This document shows positions 34,940 to 47,900 of a stretch of 64,000 nucleotides of DNA, in pieces. A program made the translations under genes and the position numbers. How positions within the stretch are numbered: position 1 is the stretch's first letter; the number at the start of each line of letters is the position of its first letter. The notes beneath the pieces were generated by a model. It did no database searches and was not told where the DNA came from. It worked only from the letters and a program-made list of their open reading frames with translations. The DNA is from Voacanga thouarsii (lineage: Eukaryota > Streptophyta > Magnoliopsida > Gentianales > Apocynaceae), in the NCBI GenBank assembly GCA_026120185.1, contig JANUWF010001659.1, positions 124,001 through 188,000 of the forward strand. Direction: 5' to 3'.

Positions 34940-35662
34940 AACTCCCATTTCTAAAAGCATTTTTCACCGTGATCATTAAAAAAAAAGTTTAAATCATATA
35001 AAAAATTATAAGCTTTTAGATCTTCAAAACTCTTATTTGTCTCTTTCATGTACCCTTCTTATGCGTCTATCCTTCTTTATGTAGTAATTAAACTATACAC
35101 TTGTCATAGAGTTTTTGTCATGTGATAACCACTTTTCGTCATTCTAGTGAAATTTCAAAGATAACGTGGAGCATTGTTCTCTCTTTCCGGACTTTTCCTA
35201 CTAAATAATGCTAAGGAGTGCTTCACTATGAAGGATGAATATGAGTTCATACTTCGAGTCTCTTGATAGATAGGAAAATAGCCGATTAGAATTCTGACTC
35301 TCTGTCATTGGTACAATTGTTCTTATGCTAGAGAGCCAGATAATGGCTGGCTATTTTCTTGTCTTTTCATAGACTTGAAGCATGAACTTATATTCAACTT
35401 TCATAATAAAGTAGTCATTTGCAAATCTAGCAGGAATAGTCTGGAAAGAGAGATTAATAGTCCATGTTATCTTTGAGAATTCAATAGAATGATGAAAAGT
35501 AGTTGCCATCCGATGATCACAGCCCAAATAAGTGGATAGTATAATTACTAGATAACAGGGATAATATATACATATGAAGGGTACAACTTTTACTTTTTTA
35601 TATGATTTGAACAGCATTTTTTTTTTTTTATGATCATCGTTCTGCTTTTAGAAATGGAAGTT
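34940..35662. repeat. 723-bp foldback (inverted repeat, arms about 340-360 bp)
   Basis: The left end AACTCCCATTTCTAAAAGCA pairs with the right end TGCTTTTAGAAATGGAAGTT; further matched blocks continue inward to the centre near 35300 (GACTCTCT against AGAGAGCC). Arm identity is roughly 70-75 percent with indels. No target duplication was recognised. On the minus strand the right arm keeps a frame (35351-35617) with a TIPARFANDYF motif. It could be a foldback MITE or an inverted duplication of a gene fragment. Confidence 0.75.
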
Positions 35663-37003
35663 GGTGATGGCAACGCCCTTTCTGTTATGATAAGTCTATG
35701 GGCAAAAAATGCATGTAGCCATTCTTTTTTCCTTATACATGGTACGTGATTCTATAACATATATCCAATCAAGAGAACTAAATGAATCTTACTCAAAATA
35801 TAATCCAAACATGAATCCATTTCCTCTAGTACAACTTAAACTATCCAACATCCTTCCTTAATGTATTTATACCTATGTTGGTATCTAACGTGCACAATCA
35901 CTTGCTCCAACTTAAATGGAGGATCATAGCTAGATGTGTAGAAGGCATGTCCCTGGTGTGAAGGGGATTACAATTGAATTCCAAGATGGGGTTAAAGCTT
36001 TCTTTACTATTGCATTGTCTAATGCAAGATCTCGTGTAATTTAATGTTCTCGTGCAAAGTGCAACAACAAGAACTATATTGATCTGGAACAAGTTGAGCT
36101 TCACTTATACAAATTGGGATTTGTTGGTAATTACCAACGATGGATATGTCATGGTGAAACATCTACTCCAACACCAAAAATTCCAATCTCAATTGGTGGA
36201 TGTGTGGCTACCAGTGTAGAATTAATTTCTAGATATCCGTATCGAGAAATGGTCTTAGATGCAGTTGGTCCTAATTTTCTACCAGACCAATCCCCATCAG
36301 AGTTTATCGATGAACTGCCTAATGTTGAAGCCCAAAACTTCTATGACATTCTTAAGGCCACAGACACTCTTATTTGGGACGGGTGCACGAACCACTCACA
36401 ACTAAGGTTGGTTTGTAAGTTGTTGAATATAAAATCTAAAAATAATATATCTTAGAAGGCATTCAACCAGGTGGTTCAACTAATGAAGGAGACTGTGCCT
36501 AGTGGTAACAAGATTCCAAATGACTTCTATCAAATGAAGAAGCTAGTGTCAGAGCTTAGTTTATTAGTTTAAAAAATTAATATTTATTGGAAAGATGATA
36601 TTAACTGCTAGGAATGTAAATTTGTGGCCATGTTCGATATATGCAAAGGAAAGTTGGGAACAATGAAAAGTCTAAGAAGATTCCTTATAAAAAGATATAC
36701 TATTTTCCAATAACACGTAGGTTGCAAAGATTGTATGCATCCAAAACTTCAGCTGAACACATGAGGTGGAATTTTGAGAGCAAATCAGAGGATGGCAATA
36801 TAAGTCATCCGCGGGATAGTGAGGCTTGGAAACATTTTGATAGAAGTCATCCAGATTTTGCGGGAGAAGTGCGCAATTTCAAACTAGGTTTATGTACTGA
36901 TGGGTTTTCGCCATTTGGGTTATTGAGCAAGCAATACTCTTCTTGGCCAATTATTCTTACTCCAACAACCTTTCTCCGTGAATGTATATGAAAGATCCCG
37001 TGA

Positions 37004-40000
37004 TGTGAAACCCCAGTTGAAACCAACCTTAGAGTAAGGGGGTTGGGATACATATCATATTTTATTGCATGCTTAAATATATTTTTATATGATTTTATGT
37101 GCTTTGGATTTGTGGTTTGTGGCCTAGATGGCTTATTTGTGCTTGTTGAGTAAGAAGGGAAAAATGATAATTTTTGCTTAAAGTGAAGATAGGGAGATAG
37201 CTTGAGGATTAAATAGGAAAAATATTTTGGAGAGAAAATAAGAACAAGAGTTGTTGTGGTGTAGTGGTTAGAGCTTTGGAATTAATTCTTGAGGTCTTGG
37301 GTTCGAATTCCATCATTTGAGTTTTTGCATGATTGAATTTTATTTTTGTTTAGGGAGGATATTTTCGGCCTTGTATGCTTTAGGGAAGAGTAGAGGGTTG
37401 TCCTAGAGGAGACATGATAGGAGTATCCTAATCCTACTCTTGTGCTCTACAAAAATTTCTAAGGGAATTCACACCGTTTTTTATCCTTAGTTTTTCTTAC
37501 TTCTCAATTCATTAAGTTATTCAATTTATTCAAGCCAATTTTATTCCAGAAAAATTCCAACAAAGTGCTGTGGCTTTGAAGGTTCAAAATGTCTAAGTGT
37601 AAGACATCTTATAGACCGAAAATGGATAGGAGTTGGGGAAGGTTCCTAAGAGAATTAATCTCCATGGTTGAACCTTCAAAACTCCACCCTAGCTATGTTC
37701 ATTTTCTTCATGAAGTAATCTGGAATTTTTCCAGCTTCTTGTGCATTCAAAGTGTCAAAATTTTCTGCCATCATTCCCCCCCCCAAATTCTGCCAGAAAA
37801 ATAGCCTCTTTTCCAGCTTAAAGTCTGAAATTTTATGGCCAAAATCAGACTGCACAAATGCTGTGCAAACCAGAAAATTTTCTGGGCAAATTCGCAGCTT
37901 TGGTGAGCCTAAACCAAGCTGTTTTCTTCTAGTTTTCACCCAACATCTTAGCCACATTTTTCTTCCATAAAGAAGGTTGGAAATCAGCCTTGAAAGACCT
38001 CTAAATACCCCTTCAAATCTTCTACAAGTTGGTTGGAAAATGGCAGCAAAAGCTACCCAGAAATTTCTAGCAACTAGCGAAAAACCTGTACAAGAATTTT
38101 TCCAGCTTTCTTCCTTCTCCAGCCCTGACCGAAACTTCACCATTTTTCTATTCAAACTTCTCTTGAACAGCTATGAACTGAGCTCCATTATCTTCCCCAA
38201 CCTTCTGCTCAAAAAACCTATCTATAGCTGCCCTAAAATATCTCCAACAATTACTCCAATCAAGCCATTGATTGAAGACAAAAATTTCAGCAAATATGTT
38301 TAGTAAAATTCCATAAAACATCCCTTAAACAACTGGACATTCCTTCACCATTGTACTCCCTCTTTTCGGCCACCATTAAGCCCCTTCAAACAGCTTTCAT
38401 CCAGTAAAAACTCTGATCAAACCAGCCGGCCATTAGAGCTTCCAAAAGCTCTCCTCCATTGAAGATCTTCTTACCATATTTTGTTTCCTAAATTGATTCC
38501 CTAAAATATTCTTTTTAGGATTTCAAACAACTAGCCTTTCCTTTTCCTCACAAACCAGAAAATTCAATTGCCAAAACCTCTCAAACAATTCGGCCACTCC
38601 CTCCTACACAGAATTTCATCCGGCCTCTCCCTATTCTCTCCATTCTCTTCAACCTTCAAGAATACCAAGAACACCTACTCACTTTCTCTCACCTAAGGCC
38701 ACCAAAACCACTTCAATCTTCTCAAAAAAAAAAAAAAAAATCCAGATTGCACATACTCACTTCCGAGAATCCATTCATACCACTTTTAACATCAAACTTC
38801 AAAATCCAACTCTCTCTTTTGGATCGAAAACCAATATTTTTGTGAAGGCTCAAGAACACCTTCAAGGTAAGCATGTTCAATCAACTTCATCTTCACTCAT
38901 CTTCAATCTCTAATGAATATATATGTATATAATCATACTAATGGACTCTCTCTCTCTCTCTCGGCCGAATGCTCTCTCCCTCTTGGCCGAATGGTGACTT
39001 CAACCATGGCTATGTTTTCTTCATCTCTCTTGGGTGAATCTAGTCTCCTAGGAGTTAGGATCCATTCGAAACTACTCCAAGGTACTTATCAACCAAGTAA
39101 GCCTCTTCAACCCTCTCTTTAAATTCTAGATTGATGTCTCTAGGTTGATATTGGAATGAGATGGATTATGATTGGGGCTTGAGCATATGTTGTTGTAATG
39201 AGTTGAGATTGAAGCATGAATAAATGTGTATATATGATGGAGATGAGATTTATGCATGAGTTGATTGTCTTGGTTGATTGTGTGGCATTTTTAGGGTTTA
39301 ATGCATGTCTCCATGTCGTGAGTGGTATATGTGATCAAGCATGTTAGAGATTATGTCACTTTTGGTGAATAGGATTTATGTTCATTGTTAAAGCCATGAT
39401 TATGTTTATGCGAGTAGATGTTGGATCATGTCTTGGTAAATTTATATCTACACCTTTATTCATGATTTGGATGATTTGATAAATTGAAGTAGAGTGTATG
39501 TTCATGATTATGGTTAGCAATGGAAATATGATCATGATCTAGTTGTCCCTAAGCTAATTTTATTTCATCAATAAAATGATTAATATTATAATTTTTGCTA
39601 GTAAATTTCGAAAACCCCTAGGACGGGTGGATTTAGATTATTATATATAAAATAAGGATATTTTAGTCAAATAAATGATAGCTTTTATTACAGAAATAAA
39701 ATATATAGATATTATATATAATAATAATATCAAATAAAGCCTTTTATATAAATAATCATAATAAGTAAAATATTAATTTTGTAAGTCTTGTATTCATAAA
39801 TACTATTAAAATTTATTTATTACTTTTCAATCAGGACCCATTAAAATTTATTTTCAACTAATTTTAGTTATCAATTATTTTCTAACAATTAATTATTAAT
39901 AAATCATTATTTTACCTAATACCACATGGGACTCTTCATCAAATAAACTCTAATTTATTCTTAGCAAGATTTAAGCCTTCAACTTATTAGTACCTATTTT

Positions 40001-41293
40001 CCAAAACCCTAATTATTTTAATATCAAACTAGACTTAACTTATAAACCATTTTATTTATTATCTGGCCTTAAAGCTTGGGACACTAGGATCATGGTTGAA
40101 GTAAGTTGAGCTGGTTTTATTTGTGAAAGTGGATTTTGGCTTGAGTTTAATTATGGCTTGTATTTACCCCATGTGGGGTTAGGTTAGCTATTGAAGACCT
40201 TTATTTCATCTCAAGCTAAGGATCAGGTAAGCTCCTGCATAAAACCTGATTGATGCAAAATGGTTCTATGGCAAGCTAACTGTGGAGTGCATGGTCACTC
40301 ATTTCTGTAATGGCAATTGAGGATTGTCTCCTTTCTCATTTCAATCAACCAAATTATTTGAAAATCAATAAGTAGATTTGGTCAAACTCCAAACTTTTTC
40401 TAGAACCAGTTTTGTCTCAAACTTTGGAAATCCTTAATTGCCATTTTTAAGTGAAGCTATGTTTATTTCATTTTCCCCCAAGTGGGATGACTTACGTTGA
40501 GTACTCAATAATGGTAGACTACTCGAACTAGTCTTTGAAGGGTTAGGGTAAGTCTCTCAGTAGGTGGTCACATCTGAGGGGTGAGTCCTTCCCGGATAGG
40601 ATGTCAGTCTAGTAGGTCGTGCCAGTCCAAGCTAGCAGCTTTCAGTCAAGTGGACTGTGTGTTACCGGAATGGACAATCGGTTTTGTTTGGGTATAGAGA
40701 AGGAGGAGTATCTTGCCCGGTAGGCCGATCACCTACTTTTTTGTCAGTCTGCACAAAGTGTGGCATTCTGACTGTTGTATGGTTATGGGGCCCAACGTGT
40801 GGTAACCCATGACCACATTTTTTTTTGAGTGGTTGATTTATTTGATCATGTATGGATGGAAAAGCTAAAACACCACTCTTGATTTTGACTATTGATTATT
40901 GCTTGCCAGTATTTCTCTTACGAAGATTCTATACTTTGCATCCACGAACTGTTTTCATTGGACACTCAAAGCACACACGGACTTACTGAGATTTTTATCT
41001 CATCACATTTTTTACCATGATTTCAGGTCGATCCTACTATGGGGATGAGTAGCTAGTTGTTGCCTGCCTTGGAAGATTTTTCTGATATTTATTTTGTGTA
41101 ATGTTTTGGAAGTTGAGAGTGAACAATTTTTATTTTGGATTTGATTTGAATTCTTGGATTGTAATAAGTTTTAAATTTAAAGTATTGTTTTTATTCTATT
41201 ATTTTGATTGTGTGACCTAGTTATAATGATCCCTTGTTCTTTGGACGGGGCGACATCCTCGGCCCTGTCGGGCCTAAGTAGTGAGGTGTTACA
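37004..41293 (+). repeat. Solo gypsy LTR (4290 bp) inside the CACTA-1 transposase
   Basis: It starts TGTGAAACCCC and ends GAGGTGTTACA. The host sequence CCCGTGA is present on both sides (36997-37003 and 41294-41300), and removing one copy plus the LTR restores continuity with the transposase frame. The apparent duplication is 7 bp, against 5 bp typical of gypsy elements. It is colinear with the LTR at 26515-30701 over its full length. A long antisense ORF (37676-38155) lies in a stop-poor region and is not considered a gene. It contains an A17 run near 38726. Confidence 0.93.
37248..37322 (+). other. tRNA-like segment with A-box and B-box inside the second solo LTR
   Basis: TGGTGTAGTGG (37257-37267) is an A-box match and GGGTTCGAATTCC (37299-37311) is a strong T-arm/B-box match. 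It is homologous to 26757-26830. A TTGGG-TTCGAAT-TCCAT T-arm can be drawn with four of five pairs. The acceptor stem is not convincing. Confidence 0.52.
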
Positions 41294-44092
41294 CCCGTGA
41301 TGTTCTTGATTGTCATAATTCCTGGTCCAAAAAATCTAAAGCATAAGATCGACGTTTATCTACAGCCTTTAATTCATGAATTAAATCATTTGTGGTCAGA
41401 TGGTGTGCCTGCTTATGACATATATATCCAAGAAACAAAACTTCCAAATGCGGGCTGCACTCTTGTTGACCATTAAGGACTTTCCTACATTTGGTATGTT
41501 AAGTAGGTGGAGCACAGCTGGCAGATTGGCATGCCCACATTGCATGGAGCAGACAAAGTCATTTCATCTATAGATTTTCATCGTCGTTTTTTGCCAATGG
41601 ACCATCCTTACAGGAGAGATACAAGGTCGTTTAGGAGAGATAGAGGCCATAAGACAACACCACCGGTACTACATTTGATTGGCGATGAAATTTGGTCTAG
41701 AGTGTGTCATTTTCAAAAAATAATAGAATTAGGCAGTGAAATTGGTAGCAGTGATGGCAGAGGATGCAACCACAACTGGGCCACGTAGAGTATTTTTATG
41801 ATTTGCTCTACTAATGTACACATTTAGTCCGACATAATATAGATGTGATGCACAATGAGAAGAATGTGTTCGACAATGTATTTAACACAGTTATGGATAT
41901 GAAAGGTAAAACAAAGGTCAATTTGAAGGCCCGTCATGATGTTGAAAATTTATATCATAGGCCAGAGTTAAGGATTAGTACTGTAGCTAATAGAAGGGTC
42001 TCTGTACCTAAAGCATGCTACACATTGACGACAGAACAAGAAAGAACTCTATTAGAGTGGGTGAAAGACTTGAGGCTACTCGACGGATTTGTATCCAACT
42101 TAGGCCGATATGTTGATTTGAAAGAGTTGAAGATGTCAAGTATGAAAAGTCATAATTGTCATATGTTCATGGAGCGTTTACTCTCAATTTCGCTTAAAGA
42201 ATTCCTACCGTCTGATGTATGAGCAATCCTAACTAAATTAAGCCAGTATTGTTGGGGTTTATGTGCTCTAAAGTTGTTAATGGCTCATATGAAGAATTTG
42301 GAGTCAGATATACCCGTCCTTTTATGTAAGTTGGAGAAAATCTTTCCCCTTGGGTTCTACGGTGTAATGGAACATTTAATGGTGCATTTACCGTATGAAG
42401 CAAAAGTCTATAGTCCAGTCTAATATAGATGGATATATCCTTTTGAAAGGTAATCATTATTTTATTTCCTCTACTTTAATTTAATGGTCATGTAATACCA
42501 CTAATTTATATTCTTGCATCGTAGGTTCTTGCATCGTTTGAAAATGAAGATGAAGAATAAAACAAGAGTTGAATGGTCAATTTGTAATGCCTATCTTGTT
42601 GAAGAAGCATCCACTTTCTTCTCTTATTACTTTGAATCACATATGCAAACAAATAACTCAACTGTAGCTCACAATGAAGAAGGAGAATGTGCTACCTCGA
42701 GGGTGGAGGAACTAAAGTTATCTATATGCAACTCTCCTGGAATGATATTGGGAAAGATTCAAACTAGGTTCCTCGCATCAGATGAATATATTTCAATTAT
42801 ATGTTGTTAAATTATGAAGAGGTCCAACCATACATCGAGTACAACTTATCTTAACTTAGATTATGCTCATTTGGGTTGTCAATAGGGCATCTTCTCGATG
42901 TTCTATTTTGCACCTTCTAGGATATTTATTACACAAGTACAATTCGGAGAACCAAACACTTCAAAAGAAGAGGTTGACAGAAGAATAGAAAATGAAGTTC
43001 ATGGTTTAGAGATTACGTAGGTTTTTTACCTCACATAATCTTGTGAAAATCAGAATTCTTATATCTTCACTTACTATATACTCTTACTTATATAGGTGCA
43101 CAATGGACATAATGTAGTTACGAATTAATCCTTGCAAAACTTTTCTTGGGGTCCATCAAGACAAGTGAAATCATTTCAAGAATATATTGTGAATGGATAT
43201 CGATTTCATACCAATGAGTATTGTGAAGGGAAGAGTACAACAAATATGGAATCTTGAAAGAGATTACGGAGATCTAATTTCCTGGTCAACCATCTCAATC
43301 AATTGTACTCTTCAAATATGATTGGTTTGATCAAACCCTAGCCCGAGGAGTTAGAATGCATCTGCAGTTCAAACTAATTGATATTAACCAGTGGAGAAGG
43401 CACCCAAAGTACGATCCTTTCATTTTAGCAACGTAATCAAGTTAAATATATTATTATAAATATCCAGGAGTCCCAAGAGTAAGATCTGATTGGTTAGTGG
43501 TGTGTAAAACCAAAGCTCATTATGTGTTTGATGCCCTTTTAGCTGATACAGCTGATCAAGAAGACGTTGATGACAACAATGTCGTCGTGTATATCTTTGG
43601 TGGTAGACCTTAGTCCCTTTACACATGAGTTTGGGTCGAATGAGGTGTTAGATGATAACGAGGGAGTTTTTGGAGAGGAGAATAACGAGGGTGAAGATGA
43701 AGCTGAGGACGAATGGGAAACAGATACTGACACTGATAAAGATGACAGAGAATATTTATCGGAAGATGATCTATGCAAATAAGCATGATTTGTAATGATT
43801 ACTCCAAACATTTTGAGTTTTACTTATTAATTCCCTCCCCTAGATGCATTTTTTTACTAAAGAGAATAGTACTTAGTTTGAAGATGATTTTACTTAACTT
43901 ACAAAAGTTTTTGCAGACTTACATATATTTCCCCACTTCCCTTGGATTATTGTATTGTGCATGCATTCATTCATTGTTTATATCTACTTAGAATTTTTCG
44001 TGTTATTTATATTTGTAATCTTGTGTGAATTAATTATTAAAACCGATCTAAGTTGGAGAAGATCTCATGCAGTTTGTTCTTCTAGTATATGT

Positions 44093-44607
44093 TACAATGA
44101 ACTAGAAACGGCTTCTGGAGGACAATCATCTAATCCAGTAGAACACAATTCAGCTAAGTCAAATGGGGAGCGCACACTTTCTCCAAGCCGAGCTATGTGA
44201 CTTCCAGCACTACATATCCCTGTGGATCCGCTACAGCAGAACGGACAGCCTTCTCCAGTGGGGCCTTCATATGAGTCGTCTAATATACCAGCTTCACAAG
44301 ATATTGAGAACAGGCCCCTCATAGTTCCCCGTGGTGATGGGTAAGTATTAAATGTTGGTTTTCTAATTTTCTCACATCTGCCTATAACAATCATATAGAT
44401 AAATTGTCCTATTCCTCATTTTGTTTTGCTTTAACTCATTTCACAAAATCATTTCCAAATTTTCTTTATTTTTCGCTCAAGGTTCGTTGGTGCTACAAAT
44501 TGTGTCTCACTGCTTACCGACACGTTCTAGCAGCACTTCAAGTGTGCATACCCTACATGCGCACATGTCCCATCAAATGTTAAGGACATGTGGTTCTAGG
44601 AATAGGG
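44093..44607 (+). pseudogene. CACTA-1 tnpA-like gene, first two exons only
   Basis: Exon 1 remnant (about 44093-44340) ends in NRPLIVPRGDG before a GTAAGT donor and matches SRPWIVPRGNG at the end of exon 1 in CACTA-2. Exon 2 remnant (44482-44607) reads RFVGATNCVSLL...HVPSNVKDMWF with two stops and ends before GTAAGA, as in CACTA-2 exon 2. Exons 3-5, which carry the DNA-binding Transposase_24-like domain, are absent; the sequence runs into a minus-strand LTR at 44815. The gene lies about 300 bp after the transposase and on the same strand. Confidence 0.75.
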
Positions 44608-44814
44608 GTAAGATACAACTTTTGGTTTAAAGTTGCAAGTATTTTTTCATTATTTATCACTTGTCTTGTGGTGGTCTTACAACTCATATACCCTTTTTTG
44701 TGATGTGTATATTCTAAAGAAAAGTGTAGTTTAGTCCATGTAAACTGTTCTTGCAGTTAGGAGTGAAGACATTTTTTGTATACCTACAAACATCATTAAT
44801 GCATGCATCAATAT

Positions 44815-47230
44815 TGTAACACCCTAGGTACCTAGATATGGCAGGATGTCACCCTGTCCAAAGAACCAGGGGTCTTTATAACGAGATACAAAATAAAACA
44901 AAAATTGCTAAATAAAATTAAAAGAATAATTCCATTACATCCGAAAACAAATCTTATACAAGTCTAGAAAATCAAAACTATCAAGAGTCTCTTGAAATAA
45001 ATTCAAAACATAACTAAATAAATAAATTGGAGCTCAACCTTAGCTTCACCCCGCTCACTGAAAGCAATCCCCTGAAATCATGATATAAAAGTAAGTCCCA
45101 TGTGTGCAAATGTCAGTTATAACCATTTCATGTATGCAGGTTTATCAAAACCACAAAATCGTGTTTGCAAGCCAATCTCATCAATAACAGTCATACAAAG
45201 GAGCCTTGCTCAATAGATCCAAAACAGTTCCCAATCAATCAATATTTCATCACAATCATAATTCATTAAATAGGGATTAGCAAATGATTCAACAATATAG
45301 TAACATAATCCATATCAAGGTTACCACCATGATAGCTCCCCAATGTATTCTTTCAACAAAAAGGCAGTAGGGAATTCACCCACTAGGTGAGATACTCATC
45401 TATCTCTACACCTAACATTCTAGTTGTCCAATCCGGATCAACAATGTCCACATGGACCAATATGCTAGCTTGGACCGGCCTGACTAGATAGTACTGTCGT
45501 CTCTCCAAGTTGAGTTTATCTTCTGGAGGTGGCCATCTGCCAGAAGACTCACTCTTACTCTTCGAAACTAGTACTACTAGCCTACCCCCGCTGAGTACTC
45601 AATGCTCCTCGATTAGAGGCAGAATTGTTTTCCTTTTTCTGAAAGTCTTTAATTAATTTGATTGCAAAACGTGATTTTTCGTAATAGTGTTTTCAAATCG
45701 TTTGACAATGGTTTAAGAAATCATTTTTTAAGTTGAATCATTAAAATTTAGCAAATTCGTTTTGAAAATAAAACATCCACGTTTCCAATCCAAGTCTCAC
45801 AACAATCCAGTATAACTCATTATTTTTAATCAAGGCTCAATTCTTGTGTCAAAACATCATATTGACATCAATTCCAAATAACATTGTAAAAATTGCTTAC
45901 AAACATATAACTTGTATCAAAACAGTTATGTAGGGACTTACTTGGATATATCACAGCCAAATCCAACTCAATCGATTGCTCTAATTTCCCCTCCTTCCTT
46001 ATTTAGAGCAAATAACCCCGCAATTAGGATTTAATCGTTTCACCCATTATTTCATACAACATGACTCTTCATGATTTCTTTATTTACCTATTGCATCCAT
46101 GGTATTTAATTCACTAAATCACATATATAACTTTCCTTTACGGTTCTATTGATCATGACCATACATTGATCTAGATCAATTCATCACATGACATCTTCCA
46201 TATTAAACTAACATAAAATCATTATAAATAGCCCCATAAACATTAAAATATCTCATCTTTTGCCTATTTAGCATGGATCTAGATTCATCATGACAAGATA
46301 CATCAATGTCCTATCTCATACATGCTTTGTCTATGGCTTTCATCAATATGATCATCAATCTAATATATTCATGCTTTCATACTAGACTCCATAGGCATCC
46401 TTAAACCAATATTTTGAAGTTTAAGACCATTTAAATCAATAAAGATAGGATTTTGATTACCTCTTAGTGATTTAGACTTAAATCACGGCAACTCCTTGTT
46501 GACTAGCTTGAGTTTGATCAATAGTTGAAGAGTTTGGATCGCTTGGATGACCTTGATCAAGACTCACCAAAGAATGGGTAAAATTAGTCCCTTATGGACG
46601 TGATTTAAGGAAGAGAAAAGGAAAAGAATAGAGTAGGGTTTGAATAGAAGGGTTGAAGATCGATTACCTTGTAGTGAATTTCGGTTTTGGTTATGTTCTT
46701 GGAGAGAGCTGTCCGAGATTGTGGGTAGGGTTTTAGCTGACTGCTTCATGTATTTGGAGGGCTGAGATGGTGAGAGTTTCATGGTTGGCTGTATAGAAAA
46801 GTTTAAGGTTTTAGGTTTAGGTGTTTGAAGGAGTTCTGGTCATGCTAGGGTTTCTTGATCATAACAGAAAATTATTCAGCTTTGGTGTTCTCTATGGCTG
46901 CCGAGATTTTGGAGGGGAATTAGGATTGGTGGCTGCTGTGTTTGTGAAGCTGAGGGTGTCGAGATTTTGAACAGAAAGAGAGGGGAAATCTGATTGGTTT
47001 TAGGCCCCTATAATAGCGAAAATAGGAGAGGAAGTATGGACCTTTGTGCAGCTGTTTTTCTGCTTGATATCTAGGGAACTTTTATGCAGATTTTGTGCTG
47101 GAATTTATGGGCGAATTAGGGCTGAAGGTGGCTGAAATATGGAGGAAAAGGAGAAGGAAAAATACTGATTTTCTGGCTGCTTCTTGGACGAGATTAGGAA
47201 GAGAAAGATTAGGGTTTGTGTAGGGAATAG
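44815..47230 (-). repeat. Minus-strand gypsy LTR fragment
   Basis: On the plus strand it begins TGTAACACCCTAGG, the inverse of an LTR 3' end (compare GGTGTTACA at 6549 and 41293). The blocks CACCCGGTGAGATAC-like text (about 45385), the run around GGTGGCCATCTGCCAGAAG (about 45530) and GCTGAGTACTCAATG (about 45590) are the reverse complement of conserved blocks in the other LTRs. Only about 2.4 kb is present. The LTR 5' end (TGTAATACCC or TGTGAAACC) was not found, so its start is cut off at about 47230 by CACTA-type subterminal sequence. No target duplication was seen. Confidence 0.72.
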
Positions 47231-47279
47231 AAATCAGTGATAATAAATTTGTAACAGAAGTTGTAAAATAGCTACGGTT

Positions 47280-47900
47280 TAGTCACAACCAATAGCCGTC
47301 GCTAAATAATAGCCCGTCGCTAAAAACTTGCAAATTAACGAGGATATTACAATGGCCAACTAAACTAATCAAATTCAAAATTTTACAGTCGCTACTATTC
47401 CGCTGCAATTAGCTACGTAATAGTGACAACCAATTTAAAGTAATTAGACTTCAAAATTTTCGGGTCGTTGCTATGTCGTTGCAATTACCTATGTAATTGC
47501 GATGGCCACGTATACACTAACTGAAATTCAAAAAATAAAAGCCATCACTACACTGTAGCAAATAGCTATGTACTAGCAACGGCCACCTAAAAATACTGAG
47601 AATTAAAACTTTTATTGTCGTCGCTATTCTGTAGCCGTTAGCTACGTAATAGCGACGGTCGTGCATAAACTGCCATCACAAAACTATAGCCATATTAACA
47701 CAGCTATGCTTGACTTTGATCGTTTAGTCGTAGCTAAGCCATAGCTGTTAGCAACAGCTGTTGAGTGCTCGCGCAATTTTTTTTCACAATGACCAATTAT
47801 TTAGCGACGGTTCGCTGCCGTCACAATTTCGTCACTGTGTATTTTAGTGATGGTGTAGCAACAGTAAAAGCCGTCGCTAAAATGCTCCTTTCTTGTAGTG
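47280..47900 (+). repeat. CACTA subterminal repeat region with terminus TTGTAGTG
   Basis: Repeated short motifs in both orientations (CCGTCGCTA, TAGCTACGTAATAG, TAGCGACGG) at roughly 60-120-bp spacing. It ends GCTCCTTTCTTGTAGTG at 47900, the inverse of a CACTACAAGAAAGGAGC terminus. It is probably the 3' end of CACTA-1, recognised by its TnpA-like protein. The motif (GTCGCTA) differs from CACTA-2's (GCGACGG/GCGAGGG), so a different specificity is likely. Confidence 0.75.

Larger units (their letters stand above)
35916..43782 (+). pseudogene. CACTA-1 transposase (TNP2/tnpD-like), split by a solo LTR
   Basis: It starts at ATG 35916; the N-terminus matches CACTA-2 (transposase-associated domain with RRHVPGVKGITIEF). 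The tnp2 region follows: NVEAQNFYDILKATDTLIWDG (about 36325-36385), YYFPITRRLQRLY (about 36697-36735) and LGLCTDGFSPFG (about 36888-36920). After the solo LTR the frame resumes at 41301 with VMFLIVIIPGPKN, DHPYRRDTRSFRRDRG (about 41600-41645) and LVRHNIDVMHNEKNVFDNV. The DUF4218-like part spans 42140-42830. The DUF4216-like part (NGYRFHTNEY, about 43195) ends in an acidic tail (EDEWETDTDTDKDD) before TAA at 43780-43782. There are many stops and frame changes. The enzyme would have cut and joined transposon ends. Confidence 0.88.
34251..47900 (+). mobile_element. CACTA-1: old plus-strand CACTA element, heavily interrupted
   Basis: It holds a transposase pseudogene (35916-43782), remnants of the first two exons of a tnpA-like gene (44093-44607), and a 3' subterminal region ending TTTCTTGTAGTG at 47900, the inverted CACTA terminus. 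The left terminus is not visible; the sequence starts at the edge of the copia 3' LTR. Three insertions are recognisable: a foldback (34940-35662), a solo gypsy LTR (37004-41293) and a minus-strand gypsy LTR fragment (44815 to about 47230). Gene order and splice positions match CACTA-2. Assigning the 47280-47900 terminus to the same element is inference. Confidence 0.75.

Noticed and set aside
37676..38155. 159-codon antisense ORF in the solo LTR, with a similar antisense stretch at 27437-27731
   Set aside because: Similarity between the two simply reflects LTR homology at DNA level; the second copy is broken and no domain is recognisable.
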